A DNA stretch of 18,109 nt from an uncultured Ignavibacteriota bacterium (lineage in GTDB: Bacteria; Bacteroidota; Ignavibacteria; Tepidaquicellales; Tepidaquicellaceae), in assembly GCA_937983305.1 (NCBI GenBank), contig CALKAJ010000105.1:1-18109 (forward strand). Direction: 5' to 3'. The notes beneath the pieces were generated by a model. That model searched no databases and had not been told where the DNA came from. It saw only the letters and a program-made list of their open reading frames with translations. This document shows, piece after piece, positions 8,801 through 15,351 of the stretch. How positions within the stretch are numbered: the stretch's first letter is position 1; every line of letters begins with the position of its first letter. The position numbers and the translations under genes were made by a program.

Positions 8801-9446
8801 AGACTTTACAGAAGCTGAAAAATTCAACTATGAAAAATCCGCAGTCGGTTTTTATTTAACAGGTCATCCTCTGGAAAAATACAGAGACAGCATTAAAAAT
8901 TTTGTAACACTGTCATTCGGAGACGATGTAACGGAAATAGAATTTGAACGGCTTGGAACTGTAAAAATGTGCGGAGTAATAAACGGAATGGAGTTTAAGT
9001 TATCAAAAGCAGGGAAAAGGTTTGCAGTCTTTAATCTGATTGATTTTTACAGCTCTGGTGAGTGTGTTGCATTTTCAAGTTTGCTCGAAAGCAAGGAATC
9101 ATTTTTTAAAGATGACAACCTCGTATTTGTTCAGGGAAAGGCGGAAGAAAACGGCGATAAAATAAAATTGATAGTTGAAGATATAATGCCTATAGAAAGT
9201 TTTCAGGAAAAACTTGCAACAAATATTACATTAAATATATTCGAGAAAGATTTTGAACCGGGAAAGGAGATAGAACTAAAGAAAATTATAGAAGATAATC
9301 CCGGAAATTGTAATGTGTTTTTCTTTATAGTGAATAATGGAACTTCAAGACTTTTTAAATTAAAAGATGATAAAATAAAACCTACAAATGAAGTAATTGA
9401 AATATTGAAAAATTTAGTAGGGGAAAATAATATAAAAATGAATTAA
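5841..9446 (+). CDS. dnaE: DNA polymerase III alpha subunit
   Basis: The replicative polymerase catalytic subunit, 1201 residues, full length for the DnaE class. The N-terminal PHP domain starts with HLHNHTHYS (6-14) and continues with LTDHGVMFG (39-47), IGFEAY (64-69) and ATNDVHY (226-232). The palm motif GPGRGSAAGS (403-412) precedes PDIDIDF (444-450). By alignment with E. coli the catalytic aspartates are 447, 449 and 607 (in KIDFLG). The fingers carry ALYRPGPM (684-691) and YGIIIYQEQ (722-730). A helix-hairpin-helix, LSAIKNVGEKA, lies near 879-889. An OB fold follows at about 1039-1080 and a C-terminal domain that in E. coli contacts tau. Unlike in E. coli DnaE, the PHP metal-ligand histidines appear retained. 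ATG 5841 is the start that gives the standard N terminus. trxA follows after 42 bases, a pairing I recall from other Bacteroidota. Confidence 0.98.
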   Translation: MQEFIHLHNHTHYSLLDAICTVDGLVNAAVENNMKAVALTDHGVMFGIMEFYKKCVKKGIKPIIGFEAYIAQGSSRFDKTKRNEKVQISDGEEIGTDNTDGLSVTNINYAHLILLAKNETGYKNLIKLNSIGFTEGYYYKPRVDLEVLSKHSEGIVALSACAGGVISCYIVRNNIEKAYEMAGKYKDIFGEDFYCEIQDHATLESEKMVMREMPKIARHHGLKLIATNDVHYIKKEHAVAHNIYLHISARKNKNIDTYSITNQLRYGTDQIYFKSTKEMCELFKDYPEAIKSTLEVTEKCNLTLDTSKHFMPEFPVPDDFISKLEKPKVKIASRDENVFYNLDKYLDELAHTGLKKRLKDVSKEAVERLEYELTVISKMKFSGYFLIVQDFINTARSRGILVGPGRGSAAGSLVCYAIGITNVNPLEYNLLFERFLNPERVSMPDIDIDFQDDRRDEVIQYAKEKYGENSVAQIVTFNKLAPRGVLKDVGRVLNFPYNEINDLTKVVPILFGKVKPLSECMKEVPDFSKYFKDGTADKKLDKRNLFEYSSVLENLNKNSSIHASGIVIAPSDVTDYVPLSKVTGVDNVYCTQYDMNSLEDAGLIKIDFLGLKELKVIGQTIDLVNEKYNLNLTPETIPLDDEKTYELFSAGSTIGIFQFSKSKMREYLSKLKPKNINDLAAMNALYRPGPMKLIPEVIDRRFGRKPVSYMHPLMENALKETYGIIIYQEQVMQIARDIAGFSMAQADNMRKAMGKKIKEKMEQIKGEFIEGAVNNGVKKELAKEIYNLILDFADYGFNKSHAVAYSILAFYTAYLKTHFPLEFLAVSMECRKDNESDLILFADECKKMGIKLVPPDINLGYLDFKVDYGKNSGEILFGLSAIKNVGEKAVDSIVKEREENGKFTGFLDFLKRVDLRLVNKKTVEALIFSGAFDSIEPNRRKLFLNLERATMYAQKYKEKPEAHGQEGLFSVVQGGRVMEEVKLSDYEDFTEAEKFNYEKSAVGFYLTGHPLEKYRDSIKNFVTLSFGDDVTEIEFERLGTVKMCGVINGMEFKLSKAGKRFAVFNLIDFYSSGECVAFSSLLESKESFFKDDNLVFVQGKAEENGDKIKLIVEDIMPIESFQEKLATNITLNIFEKDFEPGKEIELKKIIEDNPGNCNVFFFIVNNGTSRLFKLKDDKIKPTNEVIEILKNLVGENNIKMN

Positions 9447-9475
9447 ATTACCTGAAATATTACAAACAAATAAAC

Positions 9476-9483
9476 AAAGGAGA
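9476..9483 (+). promoter_or_regulatory. Shine-Dalgarno site of trxA
   Basis: AAAGGAGA lies five bases before the ATG at 9489. It is the only well-placed, strong Shine-Dalgarno match in front of any gene in this window; the other starts have A/T-rich leaders. Confidence 0.75.
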
Positions 9484-9488
9484 AATAA

Positions 9489-9809
9489 ATGCACCCGTTA
9501 GAATTTACAGATTCAAATTTTGCGACAGAAGTAGAACAATCAGATTTACCGGTAGTAATTGATTTTTGGGCGGTATGGTGCGGACCCTGCAGAATGATTG
9601 CACCGATAATAGAAGAACTTGCAAATGAATATGAGGGAAAAGCAAAAATCGGAAAAGTTGATGTTGATAACAATCCGATGATTGCAAGCAAATTTGGCAT
9701 CCGCAGTATTCCAACCTTATTGATTTTCAAAGGCGGAAAAGTAGTTGACCAGATAGTAGGTGCAGTTCCTAAAGGAATGATTGTAGATAAGTTAAAAGCT
9801 CAACTCTAA
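9489..9809 (+). CDS. trxA: Thioredoxin
   Basis: A cytoplasmic dithiol-disulfide reductant of 106 residues, the normal length for a classical thioredoxin. The active site WCGPC lies at 31-35, preceded by the usual VVIDFWA strand. The cis-proline is in the SIPTLLIF segment (about 74-81), followed by the FKGGK turn. There is no signal peptide, so it should act in the cytosol with thioredoxin reductase, which is not in this window. It lies 42 bases downstream of dnaE and 30 bases upstream of the DUF1028 gene, on the same strand with no terminator between them, so co-transcription is plausible. A good Shine-Dalgarno sequence fixes the start. Confidence 0.97.
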   Translation: MHPLEFTDSNFATEVEQSDLPVVIDFWAVWCGPCRMIAPIIEELANEYEGKAKIGKVDVDNNPMIASKFGIRSIPTLLIFKGGKVVDQIVGAVPKGMIVDKLKAQL

Positions 9810-9839
9810 TTTCCGAATATAAAAAATTAAAATTTATTA

Positions 9840-10850
9840 ATGAAAAAACTTCTAACCCTGTTGGTGGTTGTTTTTTCATCTTACGTTTCCGGATATTCAC
9901 AGGATACGTTTTCGATTTGTGCCGTTGATCTTTCAACCGGTGAAGTCGGCGGTGCAGGTGCTTCGTGCATTTCGGGGTGCATAATATTGAGTGATGTTCA
10001 TCCCGGTATCGGAGTAATACATACTCAGGCATACTGGAACTCAACAAATCAAAACAATGCAAAAACCAGAATGAATCAGGGCTGGTCGCCGCAGCAGATT
10101 ATTGACTGGCTGGTCGCAAATGACGCACAGGGAAATCCCGGCATAAGACAATATGGAATTGTATCACTTGACAGCGGCGGCTTATACTCTGCATATACAG
10201 GCTCTAACTGTACGAACTGGAAAGGGCATACAACCGGATATATTTATGCGATACAGGGAAATATATTATTAGGACAGAAAGTATTAGATTCAATGAAGGC
10301 AAGATTTTTAAACACTCCCGGCAACCTTGCATTCAAATTGATGGCAGCATTGCAGGGCGGAAAAATGCCCGGTGCCGATACAAGATGTGCGAGTTACGGA
10401 AAATCAACTATTTCAGCATTTATCAGAGTCGCAAAGCCTAATGATCCGCAGAGTGGACCTTACTGGTGCGATTTGAATGTGAACAACACACCTAATTCAA
10501 AAGACCCGATTGACTCATTGCAGGTTAAGTTTAACCAATGGCTTTTAACATCTGCCGGTAATAATAATTCAATTATTCCGGAAAAATTTATACTTCATCA
10601 GAATTTTCCAAACCCTTTTAATCCTTTTACAACTATTAAAATTTCAGTTCCTGAAAGTATAACTAATAAAGTAACATTGAAAATTTTTGATGTAATGGGA
10701 AAAGAAGTTGCAACTCTTATAGATTCAAAACTGAATCCGGGCGAATACGAATTTTATTGGAACGCAGGCACATTTGCTTCCGGTGTTTATTATTACCGTC
10801 TCGAAGCAAACAACTTCGCCGAAACAAAAAAAATGTTGCTGATTAAGTGA
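9840..10850 (+). CDS. T9SS-exported DUF1028 (Ntn-hydrolase-like) protein
   Basis: A secreted protein of 336 residues in three parts. The first is a signal peptide (MKKLLTLLVV to about residue 21). The second is a DUF1028 domain at about 23-235, recognisable from TFSICAVDLSTGEVGGAGAS, the later RQYGIVSLDSGG, TGSNCTNWKGH and AIQGNILLGQKV, and ending around ADTRCASYG. The third is a T9SS type A sorting domain (about 249-336) with NFPNPFNP, IFDVMGKEVATL and a final strand ending MLLIK. DUF1028 is placed in the N-terminal nucleophile hydrolase superfamily; its substrate is unknown. Cleavage after SQ would leave Asp-Thr at the mature N terminus, close to the conserved TFSI threonine. Several cysteines (27, 43, 47, 124, 183, 210) fit an extracytoplasmic protein with disulfides. 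The sorting domain implies surface attachment or release through the outer membrane. It is probably transcribed with trxA. Confidence 0.93.
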   Translation: MKKLLTLLVVVFSSYVSGYSQDTFSICAVDLSTGEVGGAGASCISGCIILSDVHPGIGVIHTQAYWNSTNQNNAKTRMNQGWSPQQIIDWLVANDAQGNPGIRQYGIVSLDSGGLYSAYTGSNCTNWKGHTTGYIYAIQGNILLGQKVLDSMKARFLNTPGNLAFKLMAALQGGKMPGADTRCASYGKSTISAFIRVAKPNDPQSGPYWCDLNVNNTPNSKDPIDSLQVKFNQWLLTSAGNNNSIIPEKFILHQNFPNPFNPFTTIKISVPESITNKVTLKIFDVMGKEVATLIDSKLNPGEYEFYWNAGTFASGVYYYRLEANNFAETKKMLLIK

Positions 10851-10851
10851 A

Positions 10852-10887
10852 AAGTTCATAAAGTTTGTCAAGTTTGTAAAGTTACTT
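10852..10887. repeat. 9-bp tandem repeat downstream of the DUF1028 gene
   Basis: Four consecutive 9-base units start with AAGTT: AAGTTCATA, AAGTTTGTC, AAGTTTGTA and the diverged AAGTTACTT. They begin two bases after the stop codon. The rest of this 128-base gap holds an A6-CGGA-T6 dyad (10901-10916), too weak to call a terminator, and AT-rich sequence up to the NDH-2 start. Confidence 0.75.
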
Positions 10888-10978
10888 AGCAACGAAAGTT
10901 AAAAAACGGATTTTTTATTCTTTATAATTTGTTTTATTTAGTACAAGCTAAATTTAACTTAAAGTATTTCTGAAAATT

Positions 10979-12193
10979 ATGAAGAAGAGAATTATAATCT
11001 TAGGAACCGGATTTGCAGCTTTTAGATTTCTGAAGAAAATTGATATTTCCAAATTCGAAGTAACTGTTGTAAGCCCGCGAAATCACTTTTTATTCACTCC
11101 TTTGCTTCCCAGCACAACCGTAGGTACAATTGAATTCCGCAGTATAATCGAACCTATCAGGAACATTGATAATATAATTTTTTATCAGTCAAACTGTTCC
11201 GGAATTGATAAAGAGAACAACAAAATTATTTGTACTGATACAGATACTGAAACGAAATTTGAACTCGAATATGATTATTTGGTAATTGCAGTCGGAGAAG
11301 TAACAAATACTTTCAATGTAGAAGGGGTTGATAAGTATGCTTTGTTTTTAAAGGAATTATCCGATGCCAGGAAAATCAGAACGAAAGTTGTTGACTGTTT
11401 CGAAAACGCATCTCTTCCGGGTAATAGTATCGAAAAGAGAAAACAGTATCTCAGATTTGTTGTTTGCGGCGGCGGTCCCACCGGTGTTGAGTTTGCGGCT
11501 GAGTTACATGACTTTATTGAAGATGTAAAGAAAAAATATCCTGAAATTTCAAAAGATGTGGAAATAATTCTTGTTGAATCTAAAAACAAATTGCTTGCAT
11601 CGTTCGACGAAAAACTCAGCGGATATACAATGAAGATTTTCGAAAGGCAGAGCATTAAACTGCTTATGAATACTTACATTACATCTTTAAACGAAAGCAA
11701 AATTTTTCTTAGCAGCGGAGAAGAAATCGAATACGGCTTATTGGTTTGGGCAACCGGAAATACGTCAACTGCTCTTGTAAGAAATTCCGGATTTGAAGTT
11801 AATAAACAGGGTAAACTTGTAACAGATAATTTTTTCAGAGTTAAAAGCCATCAGAATATATTCGCAATCGGAGATTGTGCCGGAATCGAAAACAAAAATC
11901 TTCCTGCAACTGCTCAGGTAGCACAGCAACAGGGTGTTTATCTCGCAAAATATTTCAACGAAGGTATGAAACAAACCGATGAGTTTGAATTTAAAAGTCT
12001 CGGAATGCTTGCCTACGTTGGCGATAATAAAGCTTTAGCCGACACTTCACAATATAAGGGAACAGGATTTAAAACTTTCATATTGTGGAGAAGTGCTTAT
12101 CTTACAAAACTTGTAAGCCTTAAAAATAAGGTTCTTGTAATTTTTGACTGGATTAAAACTTTTATTTTTGGAAGGGATATAAGTAATTTTTAG
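10979..12193 (+). CDS. ndh: Type II NADH:quinone oxidoreductase (NDH-2)
   Basis: A non-proton-pumping respiratory NADH dehydrogenase of 404 residues, FAD-dependent and attached to the cytoplasmic face of the membrane. The first dinucleotide fold has IILGTGFAAF (6-15) for FAD. The second has VVCGGGPTGVEFAAEL (161-176) for NAD(H), and Glu200 at the end of its second strand favours NADH over NADPH. IFAIGDCAG (294-302) is the conserved FAD motif. LPATAQVAQQQGVYLA (308-323) matches the quinone-site AQxAxQ region. The C-terminal 40 residues (WRSAYLTKL to FGRDISNF) form the amphipathic membrane anchor and resemble mitochondrial and plant alternative NDH-2 enzymes. No transmembrane helix is needed. 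A 128-base upstream gap suggests its own promoter. Its stop overlaps the convergent DUF4159 stop by four bases. Confidence 0.94.
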   Translation: MKKRIIILGTGFAAFRFLKKIDISKFEVTVVSPRNHFLFTPLLPSTTVGTIEFRSIIEPIRNIDNIIFYQSNCSGIDKENNKIICTDTDTETKFELEYDYLVIAVGEVTNTFNVEGVDKYALFLKELSDARKIRTKVVDCFENASLPGNSIEKRKQYLRFVVCGGGPTGVEFAAELHDFIEDVKKKYPEISKDVEIILVESKNKLLASFDEKLSGYTMKIFERQSIKLLMNTYITSLNESKIFLSSGEEIEYGLLVWATGNTSTALVRNSGFEVNKQGKLVTDNFFRVKSHQNIFAIGDCAGIENKNLPATAQVAQQQGVYLAKYFNEGMKQTDEFEFKSLGMLAYVGDNKALADTSQYKGTGFKTFILWRSAYLTKLVSLKNKVLVIFDWIKTFIFGRDISNF

Positions 12194-12864
12194 TTCTTCA
12201 AAACATAAACAATTATGTTTGTCCCCATCTTAAATGCTTCTTCTCTTTTTTCGATAGGGTCTTCGTGCTCTTTAGGGTCAGCCCATCCGTCTGTTATGTT
12301 GGTTTCAAGCGTATAGAAAACGCAAAGTCTTCCGCTGCGGTAAATGCCGAATCCCTGCGGAGGTTTTTCATCGTGTTGATGAATCTTTGGCAATCCGTTA
12401 GGGAATGAAAAATGCGAATTATAAATCGGATGGTCGAAAGGCAATTCTTTAAAATCCTCTTCCGGAAAAACTTTCTTCATCTCGCGTCTGAAAGCATCAT
12501 CCATTCCGTAATCGTCATCAGCAAAAAGGAATCCTCCCGAATCAAGATATTTTCTCAGCCTTACTATTTCCGCATCGGAGAATTCAATATTTCCGTGTCC
12601 CGTAATTATTAAGAAAGGATAGTTGTAAATTTCATCGGAAGAAATATTTACGGAATAAAATTTTGATTCATCTGTTACAATTGAAGTATTTTTTTTCAGA
12701 TAGTCCATCATATTAACTTCAGCGGAAGGGTCGTTATACCAGTCACCGCCGCCGGAATATTGCAGCCGCACAAGCCTTAACTTACCTGTAGTATTAACCG
12801 GCTGTGAAAAAAGTATTCCCGTGTTTATGAAAATGAAAAACAGTATTATAATTTCTTTAATCAT
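12190..12864 (-). CDS. Exported DUF4159 protein
   Basis: A protein of 224 residues and unknown function with an N-terminal signal peptide (MIKEIIILFFIFINTGILFS, then Gln-Pro). The body matches DUF4159 as I know it: LVRLQYSGGGDWYNDP (31-46), a strand-turn ITGHGNIEFS (87-96), LDSGGFLFADDDYG (107-120), PPQGFGIY (168-175) and the final EKREEAFKMGTNIIVY stretch. The fold is thought to resemble class I glutamine amidotransferases, but I see no Cys-His-Glu triad here, so a carbohydrate- or partner-binding role is as likely as catalysis. In many genomes DUF4159 proteins sit beside MoxR/BatA-type genes, but none is present here. The gene runs away from the TetR gene, with a 108-base gap that contains the palindromic operator. 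Confidence 0.87.
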   Translation of the reverse strand: MIKEIIILFFIFINTGILFSQPVNTTGKLRLVRLQYSGGGDWYNDPSAEVNMMDYLKKNTSIVTDESKFYSVNISSDEIYNYPFLIITGHGNIEFSDAEIVRLRKYLDSGGFLFADDDYGMDDAFRREMKKVFPEEDFKELPFDHPIYNSHFSFPNGLPKIHQHDEKPPQGFGIYRSGRLCVFYTLETNITDGWADPKEHEDPIEKREEAFKMGTNIIVYVLKN

Positions 12865-12932
12865 ATATATAAGGTAAAAATAGTAATCCTGAGTGTAAAT
12901 ATCACTTGATAAATAATTTTAAAAAAAATAGA

Positions 12933-12954
12933 TTAACAAACGAACGTTTATTAA
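12933..12954. promoter_or_regulatory. Palindromic operator, probably for the TetR regulator
   Basis: A 22-base near-palindrome has half-sites TTAACAAACGA and ACGTTTATTAA; 9 of 11 positions are complementary and the core is AAACG-AA-CGTTT. It ends 18 bases before the TetR start codon and about 69 bases from the divergent DUF4159 start. TetR dimers commonly bind such sites in their own promoter. Autoregulation and control of the downstream proline dehydrogenase are inferred. Confidence 0.7.
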
Positions 12955-12972
12955 CTTAAAAAATATAAAAAT

Positions 12973-13584
12973 ATGAAAGGGAGAGTCGAGGTTCCTCCGA
13001 GGGAAAGAATCCTTCAAAATGGGGCAGAACTATTTGCACAAAAAGGTTTTTCGGCTGTAGGGGTCAGAGAAGTGACTGACAAGGCAGGCGTAAATGTCTC
13101 AATGACATCTTATTATTACGGAGGCAAGTCCGGATTGTTAAAAGCAATATTAACGGAATTCTTTATGAAATCGGGCGATATAATCAAAGAAGTATCAGGA
13201 TTGAATATACCTGCCGATCAAAAAATCCGTGAGCTTGTAAAGCGGCTAATGGAAATGATGCTGGCAAATCAGAATATTTGCAGAGTTTCGATATTTGAAA
13301 TGCCGTTTGATATTCCTGAAGTGAGCGAATTTAAAGAACAGCTTTTCAAAGAAAATATCAAAATGATACTGGATATTTTCAAAGAGAAGTATAACATAAG
13401 AGATGAATCTGTTCAATTGATTGTTGGTCCTGCTTTTTACAATCTTCTGTTTTCACATTGCTTCTTTTCAAATATTTTGCATCAGGATATTGATTCAAAA
13501 TATTACAAAAAGTTTGCGGATACAATTTCAGATTTATTCCTTAACGGAATTGCGGGATTTAATAACAAGAAAAAAATTGCGTAA
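12973..13584 (+). CDS. TetR-family transcriptional regulator
   Basis: A probable ligand-responsive repressor of 203 residues. The N-terminal helix-turn-helix is clear: PRERILQNGAELFAQKGFSA (9-28) leads into VREVTDKAGVNVSMTSYYYG (31-50), with the recognition helix around 41-50. The typical GKSGLLKAI follows. The remaining 140 residues are the helical dimerisation and ligand domain, which is not diagnostic of a ligand. The gene lies 56 bases upstream of proline dehydrogenase on the same strand with no terminator between. A palindrome immediately upstream is the likely operator. Inferred role: autorepression and control of proline catabolism, with proline or a downstream metabolite as a guess for the effector. 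Control of the divergent DUF4159 gene is also possible because the operator lies in the shared gap. Confidence 0.94.
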   Translation: MKGRVEVPPRERILQNGAELFAQKGFSAVGVREVTDKAGVNVSMTSYYYGGKSGLLKAILTEFFMKSGDIIKEVSGLNIPADQKIRELVKRLMEMMLANQNICRVSIFEMPFDIPEVSEFKEQLFKENIKMILDIFKEKYNIRDESVQLIVGPAFYNLLFSHCFFSNILHQDIDSKYYKKFADTISDLFLNGIAGFNNKKKIA

Positions 13585-13640
13585 TTTCTGACTTTTAAAA
13601 ATCGGAGTTTGAAAGTATCTTATTTGAAAAATTAAGAGAT

Positions 13641-14537
13641 ATGAATCCGATTAATACAATGCTTATAAAATCTATTGAGTTTATGCCGCGAAAATTCGTA
13701 AGAGTTTTTGCGAACAGGTATATTGCAGGCGATAGAATAGAAGAAGCCGTAAAGAAAGTCAGAGATTTGAATTCAAAGAATATCATTGCAACAATGGATG
13801 TGCTTGGTGAAAGTATAAGAGATAAAAACGAAGCCGTAATATCCAAGAACGAATCTCTTGAAGTGCTTGAAGCGATTAAGAATAATAATCTGAATTCAAA
13901 TTTATCGGTCAAGCTGACTATGCTTGGGCTTACGATAGATTACGATTTATGCCTTGGACTTTTCACCGAGATACTTGAAAAAGCAAAGGAATATAATAAT
14001 TTCGTTAGAATAGATATGGAGGATTCATCGGTTACTGATTTGACAATTAAGATTTACGAGGAAACGAGGAAAAAATTTGACAATGTCGGATTGGTTTTGC
14101 AGGCATATTTAAGAAGAACCGAAAAAGACGTAATAAAATTAACGGAAGAGAAATCGAATTTCAGATTGTGTAAAGGAATATATGTAGAGCCGGAAAATAT
14201 TGCATTTAAAAGGCGCGATGAAATCAGGACTAATTATTTAAAGCTGATAAGACTTATGCTCGAGCGAAAAGCATATACTGCAATAGCAACACACGACGAT
14301 TATTTAATTGAAGAATGTCAGAAAATAGTTAAAGAAAAAAATCTTACCGGTTCGGAATTCGAATTTCAGATGCTCCTCGGTGTGAGGGAATCGCTCAGAG
14401 ATAAAATTGTAAGAGACGGATATAAAATGAGGATTTATGTACCTTTCGGAATGAGATGGTATGAATATTCAATAAGACGTTTTAAAGAAAATCCTAACGT
14501 TGCGGCTCAGGTGGTTAAGAGCTTATTTGTAAGATAG
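13641..14537 (+). CDS. Proline dehydrogenase (monofunctional)
   Basis: An FAD enzyme of 298 residues that oxidises L-proline to pyrroline-5-carboxylate and passes electrons to membrane quinone. The TIM-barrel motifs are in order: MDVLGE (52-57), SVKLTMLGL (89-97), RIDMEDS (123-129), GLVLQAYLRRT (150-160), RLCKGIY (175-181, where RLVKGAY is more usual), ATHD (216-219), FQMLLGVR (242-249) and the substrate-binding tail YVPFGMRWYEYSIRRF (266-281). The length matches stand-alone bacterial ProDH. It is not a PutA fusion, and the P5C dehydrogenase partner is not in this window. It is probably transcribed with the TetR gene. Its stop codon directly abuts the convergent thyX stop, with no intervening base and no terminator hairpin. 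Confidence 0.94.
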   Translation: MNPINTMLIKSIEFMPRKFVRVFANRYIAGDRIEEAVKKVRDLNSKNIIATMDVLGESIRDKNEAVISKNESLEVLEAIKNNNLNSNLSVKLTMLGLTIDYDLCLGLFTEILEKAKEYNNFVRIDMEDSSVTDLTIKIYEETRKKFDNVGLVLQAYLRRTEKDVIKLTEEKSNFRLCKGIYVEPENIAFKRRDEIRTNYLKLIRLMLERKAYTAIATHDDYLIEECQKIVKEKNLTGSEFEFQMLLGVRESLRDKIVRDGYKMRIYVPFGMRWYEYSIRRFKENPNVAAQVVKSLFVR

Positions 14538-15230
14538 CTATTTTCCTATAGTCTCCAGCCAGATTTTAGTTGTCTCGGGGAAAAGTTCAAGCATAAATTC
14601 TTTCATTGCGATTGCATACTCGCGGATTTCCCACTGTGCGTGAGAATCGTCTCGTAAAGAAATAAAATTCATAACTGCCTGAAACGATGCAGTCCAGTAA
14701 ACTTCAGTGAATTGATTCAGCGGTAAAATTATTCTTGCCTGCTCCTTTGCAATTCCAAGTTCAAGGAGCTTATTATATTGCAAATTCAGATAATCCATTG
14801 TATCGTTTAATATTTTATGTGCGGTTTCCTGTTCCGGAATTTCACCTTCCGATGCCTGCTTATTATCTTCCGATTGTTTTCTCCATTTTGCGGGATAGTA
14901 GAAATCCTGAACGGGTACATATCTTCCGCTAATCTCATTCCATGCGTGGTCTTTTGTCGGATAGCTTGAACTTGTTTCAATACCCACAACATGTTTATAC
15001 CATTGCCTCATTACAAATTCCGGAGCTTTAACGTGAAACTGAACAATTATATGTCTGAACGGAGACCAGTGCTTATTTTCGGCTAAATATTGAACAAGTA
15101 TTTTATCTTTTTCTTCAAATTTCGTTTTTCTTTTCCCAAACGATACGCGTGCGGAATTGACAACAGTAAGGTCGCTGCCGAGTTTATCCACAACTTCAAT
15201 AAATCCTTTATCGAGAATTTCTTTTTTCAT
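14538..15230 (-). CDS. thyX: Flavin-dependent thymidylate synthase
   Basis: Makes dTMP from dUMP using methylenetetrahydrofolate, NADPH and FAD; 230 residues, normal for ThyX. Family motifs include VNSARVSFGK (24-33), HWSPFRH (54-60), VMRQWYKH (73-80), WNEISGRY (97-104), QARIILPLNQFTEVYW (164-179) and NFISLRDDSHAQWEIREYA (188-206). The last of these carries dUMP and folate contacts. The classical signature RHRxxSxNxxS is altered here: Lys-His-Val (79-81) replaces Arg-His-Arg, and about ten extra residues separate it from WNE. Such a variant may define a ThyX subgroup rather than a defect, because the rest is intact. No thyA is present in the window. The gene is divergent from the BNR-propeller gene across 121 bases of AT-rich sequence. 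Confidence 0.96.
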   Translation of the reverse strand: MKKEILDKGFIEVVDKLGSDLTVVNSARVSFGKRKTKFEEKDKILVQYLAENKHWSPFRHIIVQFHVKAPEFVMRQWYKHVVGIETSSSYPTKDHAWNEISGRYVPVQDFYYPAKWRKQSEDNKQASEGEIPEQETAHKILNDTMDYLNLQYNKLLELGIAKEQARIILPLNQFTEVYWTASFQAVMNFISLRDDSHAQWEIREYAIAMKEFMLELFPETTKIWLETIGK

Positions 15231-15298
15231 TAATTATTTTATTCATTATTTGAAAACTCAAATTAATTTTCTTTAAGTTTTAATGCAATGTATATTGA

Positions 15299-15327
15299 TT
15301 GATAAATGTTAAAATTTTATTTAGATT
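15299..15327 (+). promoter_or_regulatory. Possible promoter of the BNR-propeller gene
   Basis: TTGATA (15299-15304) and TAGATT (15322-15327) are 17 bases apart, matching the general sigma-70 hexamers at 9 of 12 positions, and lie about 25 bases before the ATG. Bacteroidota primary sigma factors prefer other elements, and this AT-rich gap gives chance matches, so the call is tentative. Confidence 0.25.
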
Positions 15328-15351
15328 ACAGAAATTAAAATTATAAACTCT

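Noticed and set aside
8635..8859. 74-codon + strand open frame within dnaE
   Set aside because: It lies out of frame inside a well-conserved gene and its translation shows no domain; a shadow of dnaE.
10901..10916. A6-CGGA-T6 dyad as a terminator after the DUF1028 gene
   Set aside because: The stem contains only A-T pairs and would be unstable; such tracts are expected by chance in this AT-rich gap.
12201..12220. Perfect 8-bp hairpin AAACATAA-ACAA-TTATGTTT near the ndh/DUF4159 junction as a terminator
   Set aside because: It has no T-run on either strand and lies inside the DUF4159 coding sequence, so I do not call it a terminator.
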